From: a virus
Reading direction: 5' to 3' (one strand)
Virus record (IMG/VR): IMGVR_UViG_3300006033_000063
Coordinates: 1-36,985 of that record
DNA length: 36,985 bases
This document shows, piece by piece, positions 8,962-16,389 of this stretch. A program made the translations under genes and the position numbers. Each line of letters starts with the position of its first letter. Positions within the stretch are counted from its first letter, which is position 1. The notes beneath the pieces are model-generated. The model ran no database searches. It was not told the DNA's origin and saw only the letters and a list, made by a program, of their open reading frames with translations.

Positions 8962-9597
8962 CTAGGCGGTCACTTCAGCCGCTGATTGCGAATGGTTGCT
9001 GTAGGTCGGCCAGTCGGGCATGTAGTCGTCGGCTTGGTTCCCCCAGGTCGCCCATCCTTCGCGGCTGCCGCGCGCGAATAGCTCGAGGTAATCACCTGGG
9101 CTGCACGACTCGATCAGCTCATATTGCTCGTCTGGCTTGCGCGAGTGCTCGCGCTTCATCGTCTTGATGATGTTCACCTGCCGGCGCCCAGGCGCAAGCG
9201 TGCGCGCATTCTTGCCGCGCACACCGAAGAGCAGCAGCTCAGTGGTGTTGCGGAAGTAGAATCCGACGCCACGCCCGTCCGGCCCGCCGTCCTTCCTGAT
9301 CTTGTGCCAGACGATGTTGCTCTTGTACTGGAAGCCCCAAGCCTGCATGACCTGCAGCCCCTCGGGCAGTAGCGCATTAGGCACCCACAGGTAAAGGTGC
9401 GCGGGGTCGTCGGCAAGCTGCGCGACGGGCAGGGCAAGGATGTCTGGCAGCATCATTGTGCCGTAGCGGTTCAGGCGCTTGTGCTCGGGCGCCATCTTGC
9501 CGGTGCGGTTCTGGAACTGCCACGGCGGGTCAGCCAGGATTGTGCGGAATTTGCGCCCGCCGACGCGGTCGAGCAGGTCTTGCGAGGCGTCATTCAT
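8962..9597 (-). CDS. MT-A70 family N6-adenine DNA methyltransferase
   Basis: The 211-aa protein carries the catalytic DPPW motif (23-26) of the MT-A70 family after a short N-terminus, then LYLWVPNALLPEGLQVMQAWGFQYKSNIVWHK and a C-terminal SAM-binding segment (PGDYLELFARG). It would transfer a methyl group from SAM to N6 of adenine in phage and host DNA. Its start overlaps the restriction endonuclease stop by 8 bases, the usual R-M pairing. It is last in the repressor operon, before two terminators. The target sequence cannot be read from the gene. Confidence 0.9.
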   Translation of the reverse strand: MNDASQDLLDRVGGRKFRTILADPPWQFQNRTGKMAPEHKRLNRYGTMMLPDILALPVAQLADDPAHLYLWVPNALLPEGLQVMQAWGFQYKSNIVWHKIRKDGGPDGRGVGFYFRNTTELLLFGVRGKNARTLAPGRRQVNIIKTMKREHSRKPDEQYELIESCSPGDYLELFARGSREGWATWGNQADDYMPDWPTYSNHSQSAAEVTA

Positions 9598-10249
9598 GTT
9601 GGTCGTCCTTGATCAGCTTCGGAGTGATGCCCAGCACCAGCACCGGGCAGCCGCCGCTGCGGCCAGCGTTGATCCGGTAGAGCAGCTTGCCCATCCAGGT
9701 GGTGCTGGCGCCGTACTTCGGCATGATACCGAGTTGGCGGAACACTTCGTTCATTGATTCGCTTCGCGTGAGCAGCACGGCCGCGCTGATGATGCCTGCC
9801 TCGTGGAACGCGCGGAAAGCGTACAGGTCGCGGTCGAAGGTCTGGTCCTTACTGTTCCACTCCATGTCGAACGCGACGGCGTTCTTCACGAAGTCGATCT
9901 TGTGACCATCCATGAAGCGCTCGAGCCGCCGCTCGTGACGCACGATTCCGGTGTCGGCGCGCGTCTCCATCGTGACCAGCAGGTCGCCATAGATGCGCGA
10001 CTCGAACCAGCCGGACGGGCGCAGCAAACCTGCCATTCGGCGCGGTATCGCTGACTCGTTTCCTCCTGGCGCAAGCAGGTCGGCGCGCGTGATGTGGAAG
10101 GCTTCGAGCGCATGAACCAGCTCGGCCATCTCGTCCGGGCAGCCCGCCGCAAGCACCTCGGCTGCATGGCGGAAATTGTGAACCTCGTAGCGCTGCAGCA
10201 CCGGCTCGGGCAGGTACCGCTCAATCACTTCTTGCCATCCTTTCTCCAT
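9590..10249 (-). CDS. BglII/BstYI-type restriction endonuclease
   Basis: The 219-aa product matches the RE_BglII family. The catalytic region KIDFVKNAVAFDMEWNSKDQ has Asp119 and an Asp128-x-Glu130 pair aligned to the Asp-Glu-x-Gln active site of BglII/BstYI, followed by TFDRDLYAFRAFHEAG and the conserved TTWMGKL...GGCPVLVLGITPKL end. It should cut unmethylated DNA. It starts 7 bases after the CI stop and overlaps the methyltransferase gene, so it is probably expressed from the repressor promoter. No strong ribosome site precedes it, which fits low expression of a toxic nuclease. Specificity is unknown; an AGATCT-like target is only a guess from the family. Confidence 0.85.
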   Translation of the reverse strand: MEKGWQEVIERYLPEPVLQRYEVHNFRHAAEVLAAGCPDEMAELVHALEAFHITRADLLAPGGNESAIPRRMAGLLRPSGWFESRIYGDLLVTMETRADTGIVRHERRLERFMDGHKIDFVKNAVAFDMEWNSKDQTFDRDLYAFRAFHEAGIISAAVLLTRSESMNEVFRQLGIMPKYGASTTWMGKLLYRINAGRSGGCPVLVLGITPKLIKDDQHE

Positions 10250-10256
10250 GTACGGT

Positions 10257-10889
10257 TCATCGATACCGTTTCACTGCCTCGCGCACCACGCCCACGATGC
10301 GGCTGTGCCCGAGCGGCTTGATCGGGTAGCGCGGGTTGAGCGGCTTCAGGTACAGGTCGGCACCGTCCCTCACGAGCTGCTTGAACGTGGCCTCGTCATC
10401 GCCATTCTTGGCGATCACGTAGTCGCCAGGGTGGGCGTCCATCTCGGGCTCGACGACCAGGATGGTGCCGGGCGCAAACTCGGGCTCCATCGAATCGCCC
10501 TCGACGCGCAGCGCAAAGGTATGTGCCTGCACCGACACGCTGGTGTCGATCCACTCGAAGCCTTCGCCCGGATGCAGCAGATCGGCCGCGTGCGACCAGT
10601 CTCCAGCCTGCACCCATGAGATCAGCGGCACGCGGTGGCGTCGCTCGGGCGCCGCGCTCACGTTCGAGGGCTCGTGCAGGGGTGGGGTGGCGGCAGCCGC
10701 TCCCGACTCCAACTCTTCAACGGATAGCCCGAATGCGCGCGCCAACGCAGTCGCGTACTGCGAGCGTTTGCTGTCGCGCTTTTCAAGCGCGTTGATCGTG
10801 CCGACTTCGACGCCAGACCTTACGGAAAGGTCTTCCATCGTCCAGCCGTTTCGCTTGCGCAGCGCCTCGACGTTTTTTCCCAGTGCCAT
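10257..10889 (-). CDS. cI: LexA-like CI phage repressor
   Basis: This 210-aa protein maintains lysogeny. Residues 1-60 form an XRE helix-turn-helix (MEDLSVRSGVEVGTINALEKRD). Residues 85-210 are an S24 peptidase domain with an Ala95-Gly96 cleavage site (SWVQAGDW), nucleophile Ser133 in EGDSMEP and Lys170 in EATFK. It should self-cleave on RecA filaments, making the prophage SOS-inducible. It is divergent from the cro-like gene and is followed by the restriction-modification genes. The start codon sits 6 bases after a -10-like element, so the mRNA may be leaderless, as for lambda cI. Confidence 0.93.
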   Translation of the reverse strand: MALGKNVEALRKRNGWTMEDLSVRSGVEVGTINALEKRDSKRSQYATALARAFGLSVEELESGAAAATPPLHEPSNVSAAPERRHRVPLISWVQAGDWSHAADLLHPGEGFEWIDTSVSVQAHTFALRVEGDSMEPEFAPGTILVVEPEMDAHPGDYVIAKNGDDEATFKQLVRDGADLYLKPLNPRYPIKPLGHSRIVGVVREAVKRYR

Positions 10890-10895
10890 AGCCGA

Positions 10896-10924
10896 AAACT
10901 AAACAGTTGTAGAGCAGCAGGCAA
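10896..10924 (-). promoter_or_regulatory. Possible repressor promoter PRM
   Basis: Read leftward, TTGCCT (10924..10919), a 17-bp spacer and TAGTTT (10901..10896) form a weak promoter whose start would fall at or next to the CI ATG. It overlaps the degenerate operator at 10900..10913, so repressor binding could tune it. The hexamers are poor, as is common for activated PRM promoters. Confidence 0.5.
10900..10913. promoter_or_regulatory. Degenerate operator OR near the CI start
   Basis: TAAACAGTTGTAGA matches the 14-bp operator TCTACAGTTGTAGA at 12 of 14 positions, with the right half-site perfect. It lies in the CI promoter region. Confidence 0.65.
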
Positions 10925-10933
10925 ACACAGACG

Positions 10934-10963
10934 TTGAAATTCCAACATCTACAGTTGTAGAAT
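10934..10963 (+). promoter_or_regulatory. Rightward early promoter PR
   Basis: TTGAAA (10934..10939), an 18-bp spacer and TAGAAT (10958..10963) match PL in spacing and -10. The predicted start, about 7 bases after the -10, falls on the A of the cro-like ATG at 10970, so the transcript is predicted leaderless. No Shine-Dalgarno is present. Confidence 0.8.
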
Positions 10964-10970
10964 CTCTACA
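10948..10970. promoter_or_regulatory. Operator OR1 with a third half-site
   Basis: TCTACA (10948..10953) and TGTAGA (10956..10961) form a dyad with a 2-bp spacer over the PR spacer and -10. A third half-site TCTACA at 10965..10970 makes an overlapping dyad with a 3-bp spacer and ends at the start codon. The alternative pairing could let CI and Cro-like proteins use the half-sites differently. Confidence 0.8.
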
Positions 10971-11212
10971 TGGATCAGCTCATTAAAGCCCTCTCTGTAG
11001 TTGGCGGCCCGGCAAAGCTGGCGGCAACCCTTGGCGTGTCCGTTCAGGCGGTTTGCTTCTGGCGCGATGGGGCTCGCCGCATTCCGGCTGAACACTGCCC
11101 CGCCATCGAACGCGCTACCGCCGGCTCCGTGCGCTGCGAAGACCTGCGCCCGGACGTGGATTGGGGTTACCTCCGCGGCACCGCGCCCGCCCACCACCAC
11201 GAGGCGGCGTGA
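10970..11212 (+). CDS. Cro/YdaS-like transcriptional regulator
   Basis: The 80-aa product has a helix-turn-helix typical of Cro/YdaS regulators (GGPAKLAATLGVSVQAVCFWRDGARRIPAEHCPAIERAT, about 12-50). It is transcribed divergently from CI and would repress the repressor promoter to favour lytic growth. The ATG is at the predicted PR start and lacks a ribosome site, so leaderless translation is likely. Confidence 0.88.
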   Translation: MDQLIKALSVVGGPAKLAATLGVSVQAVCFWRDGARRIPAEHCPAIERATAGSVRCEDLRPDVDWGYLRGTAPAHHHEAA

Positions 11213-11213
11213 G

Positions 11214-11405
11214 ATGAGCGTGATCTGCGTGACGTTGTCCGATGCCCAGCTGGCGCGCCTGGCTGAACTGGTCGTGCAGCGGCTTACGGTGCAGCTGCGC
11301 TCGCAAAGCCCATTTGCCGCACCCCCTCTCCAGACAGCACCGCTGCAATGCCGTGGGTCGGAAGCTCCAGGCGCAGATGCGCGTCCGGCAGGGATAACGT
11401 GGTGA
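11214..11405 (+). CDS. Small early protein, 63 aa, unknown
   Basis: It starts 1 base after the cro-like stop. The first 30 residues (VTLSDAQLARLAELVVQRLTVQL) look like an amphipathic helix as in other small phage early proteins; the last half is low complexity. Its 3' 122 bases overlap the convergent gene at 11284..11541, so its C-terminal part may simply reflect antisense coding. It could be a CII-position protein but shows no CII motif. Confidence 0.5.
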   Translation: MSVICVTLSDAQLARLAELVVQRLTVQLRSQSPFAAPPLQTAPLQCRGSEAPGADARPAGITW

Positions 11406-11541
11406 AAGGCACGCCGACCTCGATGGATTCGACGAGCAGGTATTGCACCGGCTCGTTCTGGAATACGGCCGTTCGGGTGTGCGCCGCGAGCAGCGCGCGG
11501 ACACAGGGCTCCAGCGCCGCCGACAAGACGACTGACTTCAT
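11284..11541 (-). CDS. Convergent small gene, 85 aa, unknown
   Basis: This ORF runs against the PR operon. It has a good AAGGGGA-type ribosome site about 5 bases before the ATG, coding-like use of G/C third positions and a plausible protein composition (MKSVVLSAALEPCVRALLAAH; VQYLLVESIEVGVPFTTLSLPDAHLRLELP), so I regard it as real. It overlaps the 63-aa gene on the other strand by 122 bases, so the two transcripts would be complementary there. No domain recognised. Confidence 0.55.
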   Translation of the reverse strand: MKSVVLSAALEPCVRALLAAHTRTAVFQNEPVQYLLVESIEVGVPFTTLSLPDAHLRLELPTHGIAAVLSGEGVRQMGFASAAAP

Positions 11542-11723
11542 GGCTTCCCCTTTGTGAAGGATGGTGATGTGAGAACCAACATCCTACCTGCATTGGGGAA
11601 GCCGCCCGTTTCCATGGCGACATCATCGTCGTCCCCGCTCGCGAGTCGGTATAGCCCGCGTGTTGCGCCTTCGCCGATGGCCAGTAATCGGCGACCCACC
11701 CTCTGACAACCTTTGACGCTGCC
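11542..11723. other. Intergenic region, no gene seen
   Basis: These 182 bases separate the convergent 85-aa gene from the ribbon-helix-helix gene. They should contain the promoter of the leftward gene, and a TAGGAT -10-like element occurs on the minus strand, but I see no convincing -35. No hairpin terminator or repeat was found. Confidence 0.4.
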
Positions 11724-11921
11724 ATGGACAAGATGACCGACAACCTGAACATCAAGATGCCCCCCGAGCTGGTCGCGCGCATCAGCCTTGCCGCCGGGTT
11801 CTATGGCGAAGGGCGCTGCGACTACATCCGCCGGCTGATCGAAGAGGATCTGGCGCGCCTGGAGGCCAAGCGCGAAATCCTCAATGCCATGTTCGGGTGC
11901 GGCGATGGGCTTCCCAAGTAA
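11724..11921 (+). CDS. Ribbon-helix-helix-like small DNA-binding protein
   Basis: The 65-aa protein has the pattern of an Arc/CopG-type fold: a short strand (LNIKMPPEL), a helix (VARISLAAGFYGEGRCDYIRRLIEEDLARLEAKREIL) and a short tail. Such proteins regulate copy number or early transcription. It lies directly before the replication gene. No ribosome site is obvious; ATG 11733 is an alternative start. Confidence 0.7.
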   Translation: MDKMTDNLNIKMPPELVARISLAAGFYGEGRCDYIRRLIEEDLARLEAKREILNAMFGCGDGLPK

Positions 11922-11934
11922 AACCGGGTTCGAT

Positions 11935-14505
11935 ATGGCACGCCCCGCACAGCCCGCAGCGCACGCCCCCATGGCCGAGTGGGCCTGCGCCTATGTGCGC
12001 ATGGGCTTTCACCTGTGCTTGCTGCGCCCGAAGCAGAAGATTCCGATGCTGGCGGCCTGGAACGATCCGCACCGCGTGCTCGACACCGAAGACAAGGTGC
12101 GGGCGGCGCTGCTGGCCAACCCTGCCTGCGGCATTGGCCTGGTGCATGCGACCAGCCGCACGGCGACGCTCGACGTGGATCACGTGGACTTCACCCGGCT
12201 GGCGTTCGCGCAGTTCGGGATCGAGTTCGATGCGCTGCTGGCGGCGTTCCCGCGCCTCAAGAGCCGCGAGGGGCGCGACAAGATTCTGATGCGCCTGCCC
12301 GAGGGCTTTGTGCCGGGTGCCGAGGGTGTGCCGACGAAAACCGTGCTGCGCTGGCCAGACCCGGCCACCGGCGAGATGGTGACGGTGCTCGAGCTGCGCG
12401 GCGGCATCAACCAGGACGTGCTGGCGCCGTCGATCCACCCGGACACGCAGCAGCCCTATGCGTGGGCAGAGGGGCAATCGCCCTGGGACTTCGAGGCGGT
12501 GCCCGAGATCGATGCGCGCTTGCTGACGATCTGGCGGGAGTGGCCGCGCTTTGGCAAGCAGCTGGAGCAGGCGTGCCCCTGGCGCCCCAAGATGGAGGAC
12601 GCGCCGCCGCCGGTGATGCGGGCAACCAGCCGCCGCAACGACAGCCTGATCGAGCGCTTCAACGCTGACCACGACGTGGCGCAGTTGCTGACCGGCTACG
12701 GCTACAAGCGCATCGGTGCGCGTTGGCTGGCACCCAGCTCGAAAACGAAGCTGCCCGGCGTGGTGGTGCTCGAGGGCAAGGTGTATTCGCACCACGGATC
12801 GGACGTGCTCAACAACGGGCACGCGAACGATGCGTTCGATGTGTTCATGCTGCTCGAGCACGGCGGGGACTTTACTCGGGCGATTCGGGCGATTGCGAAG
12901 GAGTACCGCGAGCAGGATGCGCCGCCGACACCGGCCGACGTGTCGGGCTTCATGCAAAAGCTGGGCAGCACGAAGGATGAGCAGGTCGAGCGCCTGAAGG
13001 AGCTGGCCGCGCAGCCTGAGCTGTCGCGCGTGGACGATGCGGGCCTGCGCGTGGTGCCTTTCCCGGTGGCGGGCCTCGAGGCGCTGGCGCGCTGGTTTGA
13101 TGTGGCCTTCGATGAGACGCACCCGCTGGTGAGCCAAGCGGCCGTGCTGGCGCTGATTGGGACCGCCGCAGGCCGGCACTACGCCAGCCAGTACGGTGAC
13201 GGCACCGGCCTTTACCTGGGCCTGATGACGCCCCCCGGCGGCATGGCGCGCTACACCACGATCGGCTGCAACCAGGTGCTGATGGCGGCTGGCTTGCGCC
13301 ACATGGTGCGTGGTACGCGCCTGGGGAGCCCGCAGCAGCTCTACAGCCTGCTGTGGAACCGGCCGGCGGCGCTGTACCTGGCCGAAGACTACGGCGACCA
13401 GGTGCGCATTGCGCGGCGCCAGCCCTCGGGGCTGCTGGAGCAGACGCTGTCGCTGGTGACCGGGGCGGTGGCCAGTGGGGCCGATCTGCTGCTCGACAAC
13501 TGGCAGGAGATCGGACTCAAGCACAGCGACGGCGACGGCAACCCGCAGCCGACCATCCGCATGCCGGCGCTTTGCATGCTGGCGACGATCGCGGGCAACC
13601 AGGTGGGCAAGGTGTTTGGCCCGCTGGAGGTGTCACGCGGGTCTATCGACGGCATGCTGTTTGTGCCGGCGAGCAACCCGGACCACTGGCACGCCCGCCC
13701 GGCATTGCATGCGCCACCTGCGCCACCGGTTGAGGCCGTCGAGCGCCTGCGGGCGATGCGCGGCTTTGAGCCGGGGCAGACCTCGATGACCGCGGCGCAG
13801 ATGGACGCGGAGATCGGCGGCAGCCAGGCGACGCCGGTCACAGTGCGCTTCACGGGCGACGTGCAGGCGGTCGAGGCGGCCTGGATCACCAAATACAAGG
13901 GGCAGGGGCCCGCCATCCGCGCGATGGTGGCCGCGGCGCGCTCGCGCCTGCGCCGGATCTGTACCGCAATGGCGGCTTTCGCCAACCCGAAGGCACCGGT
14001 GGCGGACATGGCCATCGTGGCGTGGGCGGCCGGCTGGGTGGGGTACGGCCTGGAGCAGACGATTGTGGAGGCGGAGCTGCGCGCGACCGCGGACGACGAC
14101 CGGCCCGACGTGTATCAGCAGGTGCTTGAGTTTATCGGCGAGGCGGGCAGCGACGGGCGCGCAAAGCGCAGTCTGATCAGCGGCTGCAGGGCGTTCCGCT
14201 CGCTGTCGGACGACAAGCGCGCCGAGCTCATCACCCAGCTGCACGGCGACGAGCAGATCCACACGCTGCCCACCAAATCCGGGCGCGGGAAGGTCTATGT
14301 GCATGCCCGCTTCGTCAAGGTGCTGACGGAAAACGCAACTGCTGACGATGTGCTGACAAACGCTGTCAGCACTTCAAACACGCGCCAGCAAAGCGATGCA
14401 GCCCAAGTGCTGACAGCTGACAGCGGAAGTCCCTCCCTATTAGAGGATAGACATTCGGTATACGTCAGCACGTCAGCACGTCAGCACTTCGATGAAACCC
14501 AGTAG
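11935..14505 (+). CDS. Prim-pol type phage replication protein
   Basis: About 856 aa. The N-terminal 200 residues are a bifunctional primase-polymerase domain (AEP): MAEWACAYVRMGFHLCLLRP, catalytic Asp80-Val-Asp82 in LDVDH, and the APSIHPD motif near residue 165. A second domain (about 370-600) resembles DUF3987 primase-associated helicase-like proteins but shows no intact Walker A (LMTPPGGMARYTT in its place). The C-terminal 60 residues are low complexity because the DNA carries the GTCAGCAC repeat cluster. The start could also be at 11884 or 11905; 11935 puts it 13 bases after the upstream stop. It probably primes replication at the adjacent repeats. Confidence 0.85.
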   Translation: MARPAQPAAHAPMAEWACAYVRMGFHLCLLRPKQKIPMLAAWNDPHRVLDTEDKVRAALLANPACGIGLVHATSRTATLDVDHVDFTRLAFAQFGIEFDALLAAFPRLKSREGRDKILMRLPEGFVPGAEGVPTKTVLRWPDPATGEMVTVLELRGGINQDVLAPSIHPDTQQPYAWAEGQSPWDFEAVPEIDARLLTIWREWPRFGKQLEQACPWRPKMEDAPPPVMRATSRRNDSLIERFNADHDVAQLLTGYGYKRIGARWLAPSSKTKLPGVVVLEGKVYSHHGSDVLNNGHANDAFDVFMLLEHGGDFTRAIRAIAKEYREQDAPPTPADVSGFMQKLGSTKDEQVERLKELAAQPELSRVDDAGLRVVPFPVAGLEALARWFDVAFDETHPLVSQAAVLALIGTAAGRHYASQYGDGTGLYLGLMTPPGGMARYTTIGCNQVLMAAGLRHMVRGTRLGSPQQLYSLLWNRPAALYLAEDYGDQVRIARRQPSGLLEQTLSLVTGAVASGADLLLDNWQEIGLKHSDGDGNPQPTIRMPALCMLATIAGNQVGKVFGPLEVSRGSIDGMLFVPASNPDHWHARPALHAPPAPPVEAVERLRAMRGFEPGQTSMTAAQMDAEIGGSQATPVTVRFTGDVQAVEAAWITKYKGQGPAIRAMVAAARSRLRRICTAMAAFANPKAPVADMAIVAWAAGWVGYGLEQTIVEAELRATADDDRPDVYQQVLEFIGEAGSDGRAKRSLISGCRAFRSLSDDKRAELITQLHGDEQIHTLPTKSGRGKVYVHARFVKVLTENATADDVLTNAVSTSNTRQQSDAAQVLTADSGSPSLLEDRHSVYVSTSARQHFDETQ

Positions 14506-14574
14506 CAGCAAGGGATTGAACCGCTGACACGGCTTCAAAAAACCTGTCAGCACTTGTCAGCACTTTGTCAGCAC
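14320..14574. repeat. Iteron-like cluster of GTCAGCAC repeats, probable replication origin
   Basis: Ten exact copies of the octamer GTCAGCAC occur in 255 bp. Plus-strand copies start at 14365, 14464, 14472, 14480, 14546, 14556 and 14567; minus-strand copies at 14320, 14350 and 14407. Three (14464..14487) are perfectly head-to-tail and three (14546..14574) are spaced by 2-3 bases. The copies at 14350 and 14365 form a 9-bp hairpin. An AT-richer stretch lies between (14430..14462). The cluster spans the replication-gene 3' end and the 88-bp gap before the helicase. Lambda-type phages place the origin inside the replication gene, so this is a likely ori. Confidence 0.75.
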
Positions 14575-14593
14575 TTCGAACAGGACGAGAACC

Positions 14594-15925
14594 ATGGAAT
14601 TGACGACCGCACAACGCGCCGCCCTAGATCTGCTTGCCGACTTCGCCATGGGGCGAACACCGCATGGCATCGCAACGCTGTCCGGCTATGCCGGCGTGGG
14701 GAAAACCACCGTCGTGGCAGCGCTGCTCGATGAGGTGAGCACGGCGCTTCGCGTTCTGGTGACCGCGCCCACCCACAAGGCCCTGGCGGTGCTGGGCAGC
14801 AAGCTCGATGACACCCAGTGCGAGCTGATGACGACGCACGCTGCCCTGGGGATGAAACTGACCGAGCTCGAGAGCGGAGAGCATCGACTGCAGCGCGAGG
14901 GATCGGCCTGCATTGCTGACTACGATCTGGCCGTGGTCGATGAGGCTTCGATGATCCATCCGGATCTGTTCGCAACCATGCTCTCCGCCCGTCGGCGCTG
15001 TCGCATCCTGTTCGTGGGCGACCCCGCCCAACTGGCACCGGTGGGAAGCGACGAGATCAGCCAGGCGTTCGGCGACGTGGTGCCCCTGCATGTGCGCCTG
15101 GATGAAGTGGTGCGGCAGGCGGCAGAGCACCCTTCCATTCGCTTTTCGATTGCGCTGCGTGAGGATGTGGCCGCCGGTCGTGCCCCGTCCCTGCTGAAGC
15201 TGGCCAGCTTGATGCAGGCCGGCGATGAACGGCACATGGCCATCACGCCAGGCGGAGAGGCTGCACTGCAGACCTATGCGCTTGACGCCATCCGCAACGG
15301 GCTCGATACCCGCATCCTGGCTTTCACGAACCGGGCGTGCATCCGCCACAACGAGGCGATCCACGCGACCCTGTACCCAGGCGTGCATGGCTTTGCAGTC
15401 GGCGAGCAGGTGATCGCGCAAGAGGGCTTCCAGATGCGCGGCAAGCACGGCGACACGGTGCAGGTTCGGACCAGCGAGCTGCTGACCGTTGAAGAGGTTT
15501 CGACCGCTTTGCACGAGCTCTCGCCCGACATCCCGGCCTGGCAGATTCGATTGGTGGGCGAGGGCGGCAAATGTGGCACGGCGTGGGTGGCGCAGAACCG
15601 CCAGCTGCTCGAGCAAGAGATCGGCGAGCAGTTCGGGCTGTGGCGTCGCTACAAGGCCGAAGCCAAGTCCGCAGACCCCCGCAGCCGCGGCGCACTGGAA
15701 GCGCAGGCCAAGAAGGCCAGCGGCGCCGCGTGGGCCCTGCGTAGCCGCTACGCGAACATCCGCCACGCCTATGCGCTGACGATCCACAAGAGCCAGGGCA
15801 GCACCTTCGAGACGGTGCTGATCGACTGGTCTTCCGTGCCCAATGACGCGGGCGCGGATGCTGCGCGCCTGGCCTACGTGGCCATCACCCGGCCGTCGAA
15901 ATTCGCCGTGATCGTGACGCAGTGA
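14594..15925 (+). CDS. Dda/RecD2-like SF1B DNA helicase
   Basis: The 443-aa protein contains Walker A GYAGVGKT (31-38), DEAS Walker B (117-120), GDPAQLAPV motif III, an HKSQGST motif near 397 and a C-terminal YVAITRP motif VI. This matches Dda-type 5'-3' helicases of phages. It follows the iteron cluster and replication protein and likely opens or remodels the fork. A weak AGGA ribosome site lies upstream. Confidence 0.9.
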   Translation: MELTTAQRAALDLLADFAMGRTPHGIATLSGYAGVGKTTVVAALLDEVSTALRVLVTAPTHKALAVLGSKLDDTQCELMTTHAALGMKLTELESGEHRLQREGSACIADYDLAVVDEASMIHPDLFATMLSARRRCRILFVGDPAQLAPVGSDEISQAFGDVVPLHVRLDEVVRQAAEHPSIRFSIALREDVAAGRAPSLLKLASLMQAGDERHMAITPGGEAALQTYALDAIRNGLDTRILAFTNRACIRHNEAIHATLYPGVHGFAVGEQVIAQEGFQMRGKHGDTVQVRTSELLTVEEVSTALHELSPDIPAWQIRLVGEGGKCGTAWVAQNRQLLEQEIGEQFGLWRRYKAEAKSADPRSRGALEAQAKKASGAAWALRSRYANIRHAYALTIHKSQGSTFETVLIDWSSVPNDAGADAARLAYVAITRPSKFAVIVTQ

Positions 15926-15935
15926 AGAGGCCCGC

Positions 15936-16364
15936 ATGATTTCGTTTGTGATTCCCGGTGCGCCCGTCGGCAAGGGCCGCCCGCGAGCATTTCGCATGGG
16001 CAACAGCGTGAGGATGCACACCCCGGAGAAGACCGCGATCTACGAGAACCTGGTCAGGGTGAAGGCCGAGGAGGCCATGGCCGGACGGCCCCTCATCGAG
16101 GGGGCTGTATCGGTGGAGATTGGCCTCTTCGTCACCCCGCCGGCGAGCTGGAGTCAGAAGAAACAGCGCGCGGCCATTGCGGGTGAGATCTTCCCGACCT
16201 CGAAGCCCGACGTCGACAACGTCGTGAAGGGCATCTTCGACGCCTGCAACGACATCGTGTGGCGCGACGACAAGCAGGCCTGTGACGTGACTGTCACCAA
16301 GCGCTACGCCACGGCGGCGATGGCGTATGTCCGGGTAAAGCCGCTGGCCTTGGCCGCATCGTGA
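15936..16364 (+). CDS. rusA: RusA-like Holliday junction resolvase
   Basis: The 142-aa product matches the RusA family: N-terminal GAPVGKGRPRAF, then KPDVDNVVKGIFDACNDIVWRDDKQ (about 90-114) with Asp92, Asp94 and Asp111 as likely Mg-binding residues, and Lys75/76. It resolves branched DNA from replication or recombination before packaging. AGAGG lies upstream of the ATG; the gene is 10 bases after the helicase. Confidence 0.93.
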   Translation: MISFVIPGAPVGKGRPRAFRMGNSVRMHTPEKTAIYENLVRVKAEEAMAGRPLIEGAVSVEIGLFVTPPASWSQKKQRAAIAGEIFPTSKPDVDNVVKGIFDACNDIVWRDDKQACDVTVTKRYATAAMAYVRVKPLALAAS

Positions 16365-16389
16365 ATTCGTGAAAATGGAGATCTCCCAC

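Noticed and set aside
11881-13524. 547-aa minus-strand frame opposite the prim-pol gene
   Set aside because: Shadow of the replication gene; His/Arg/Gln-rich with no recognisable domain.
16377-16386. GGAGATCTCC palindrome with an AGATCT core as a target of the phage BglII-type enzyme
   Set aside because: AGATCT occurs elsewhere in the window at ordinary places, and the specificity of the enzyme is unknown; more simply the GGAG is the ribosome site of the Q-like gene.
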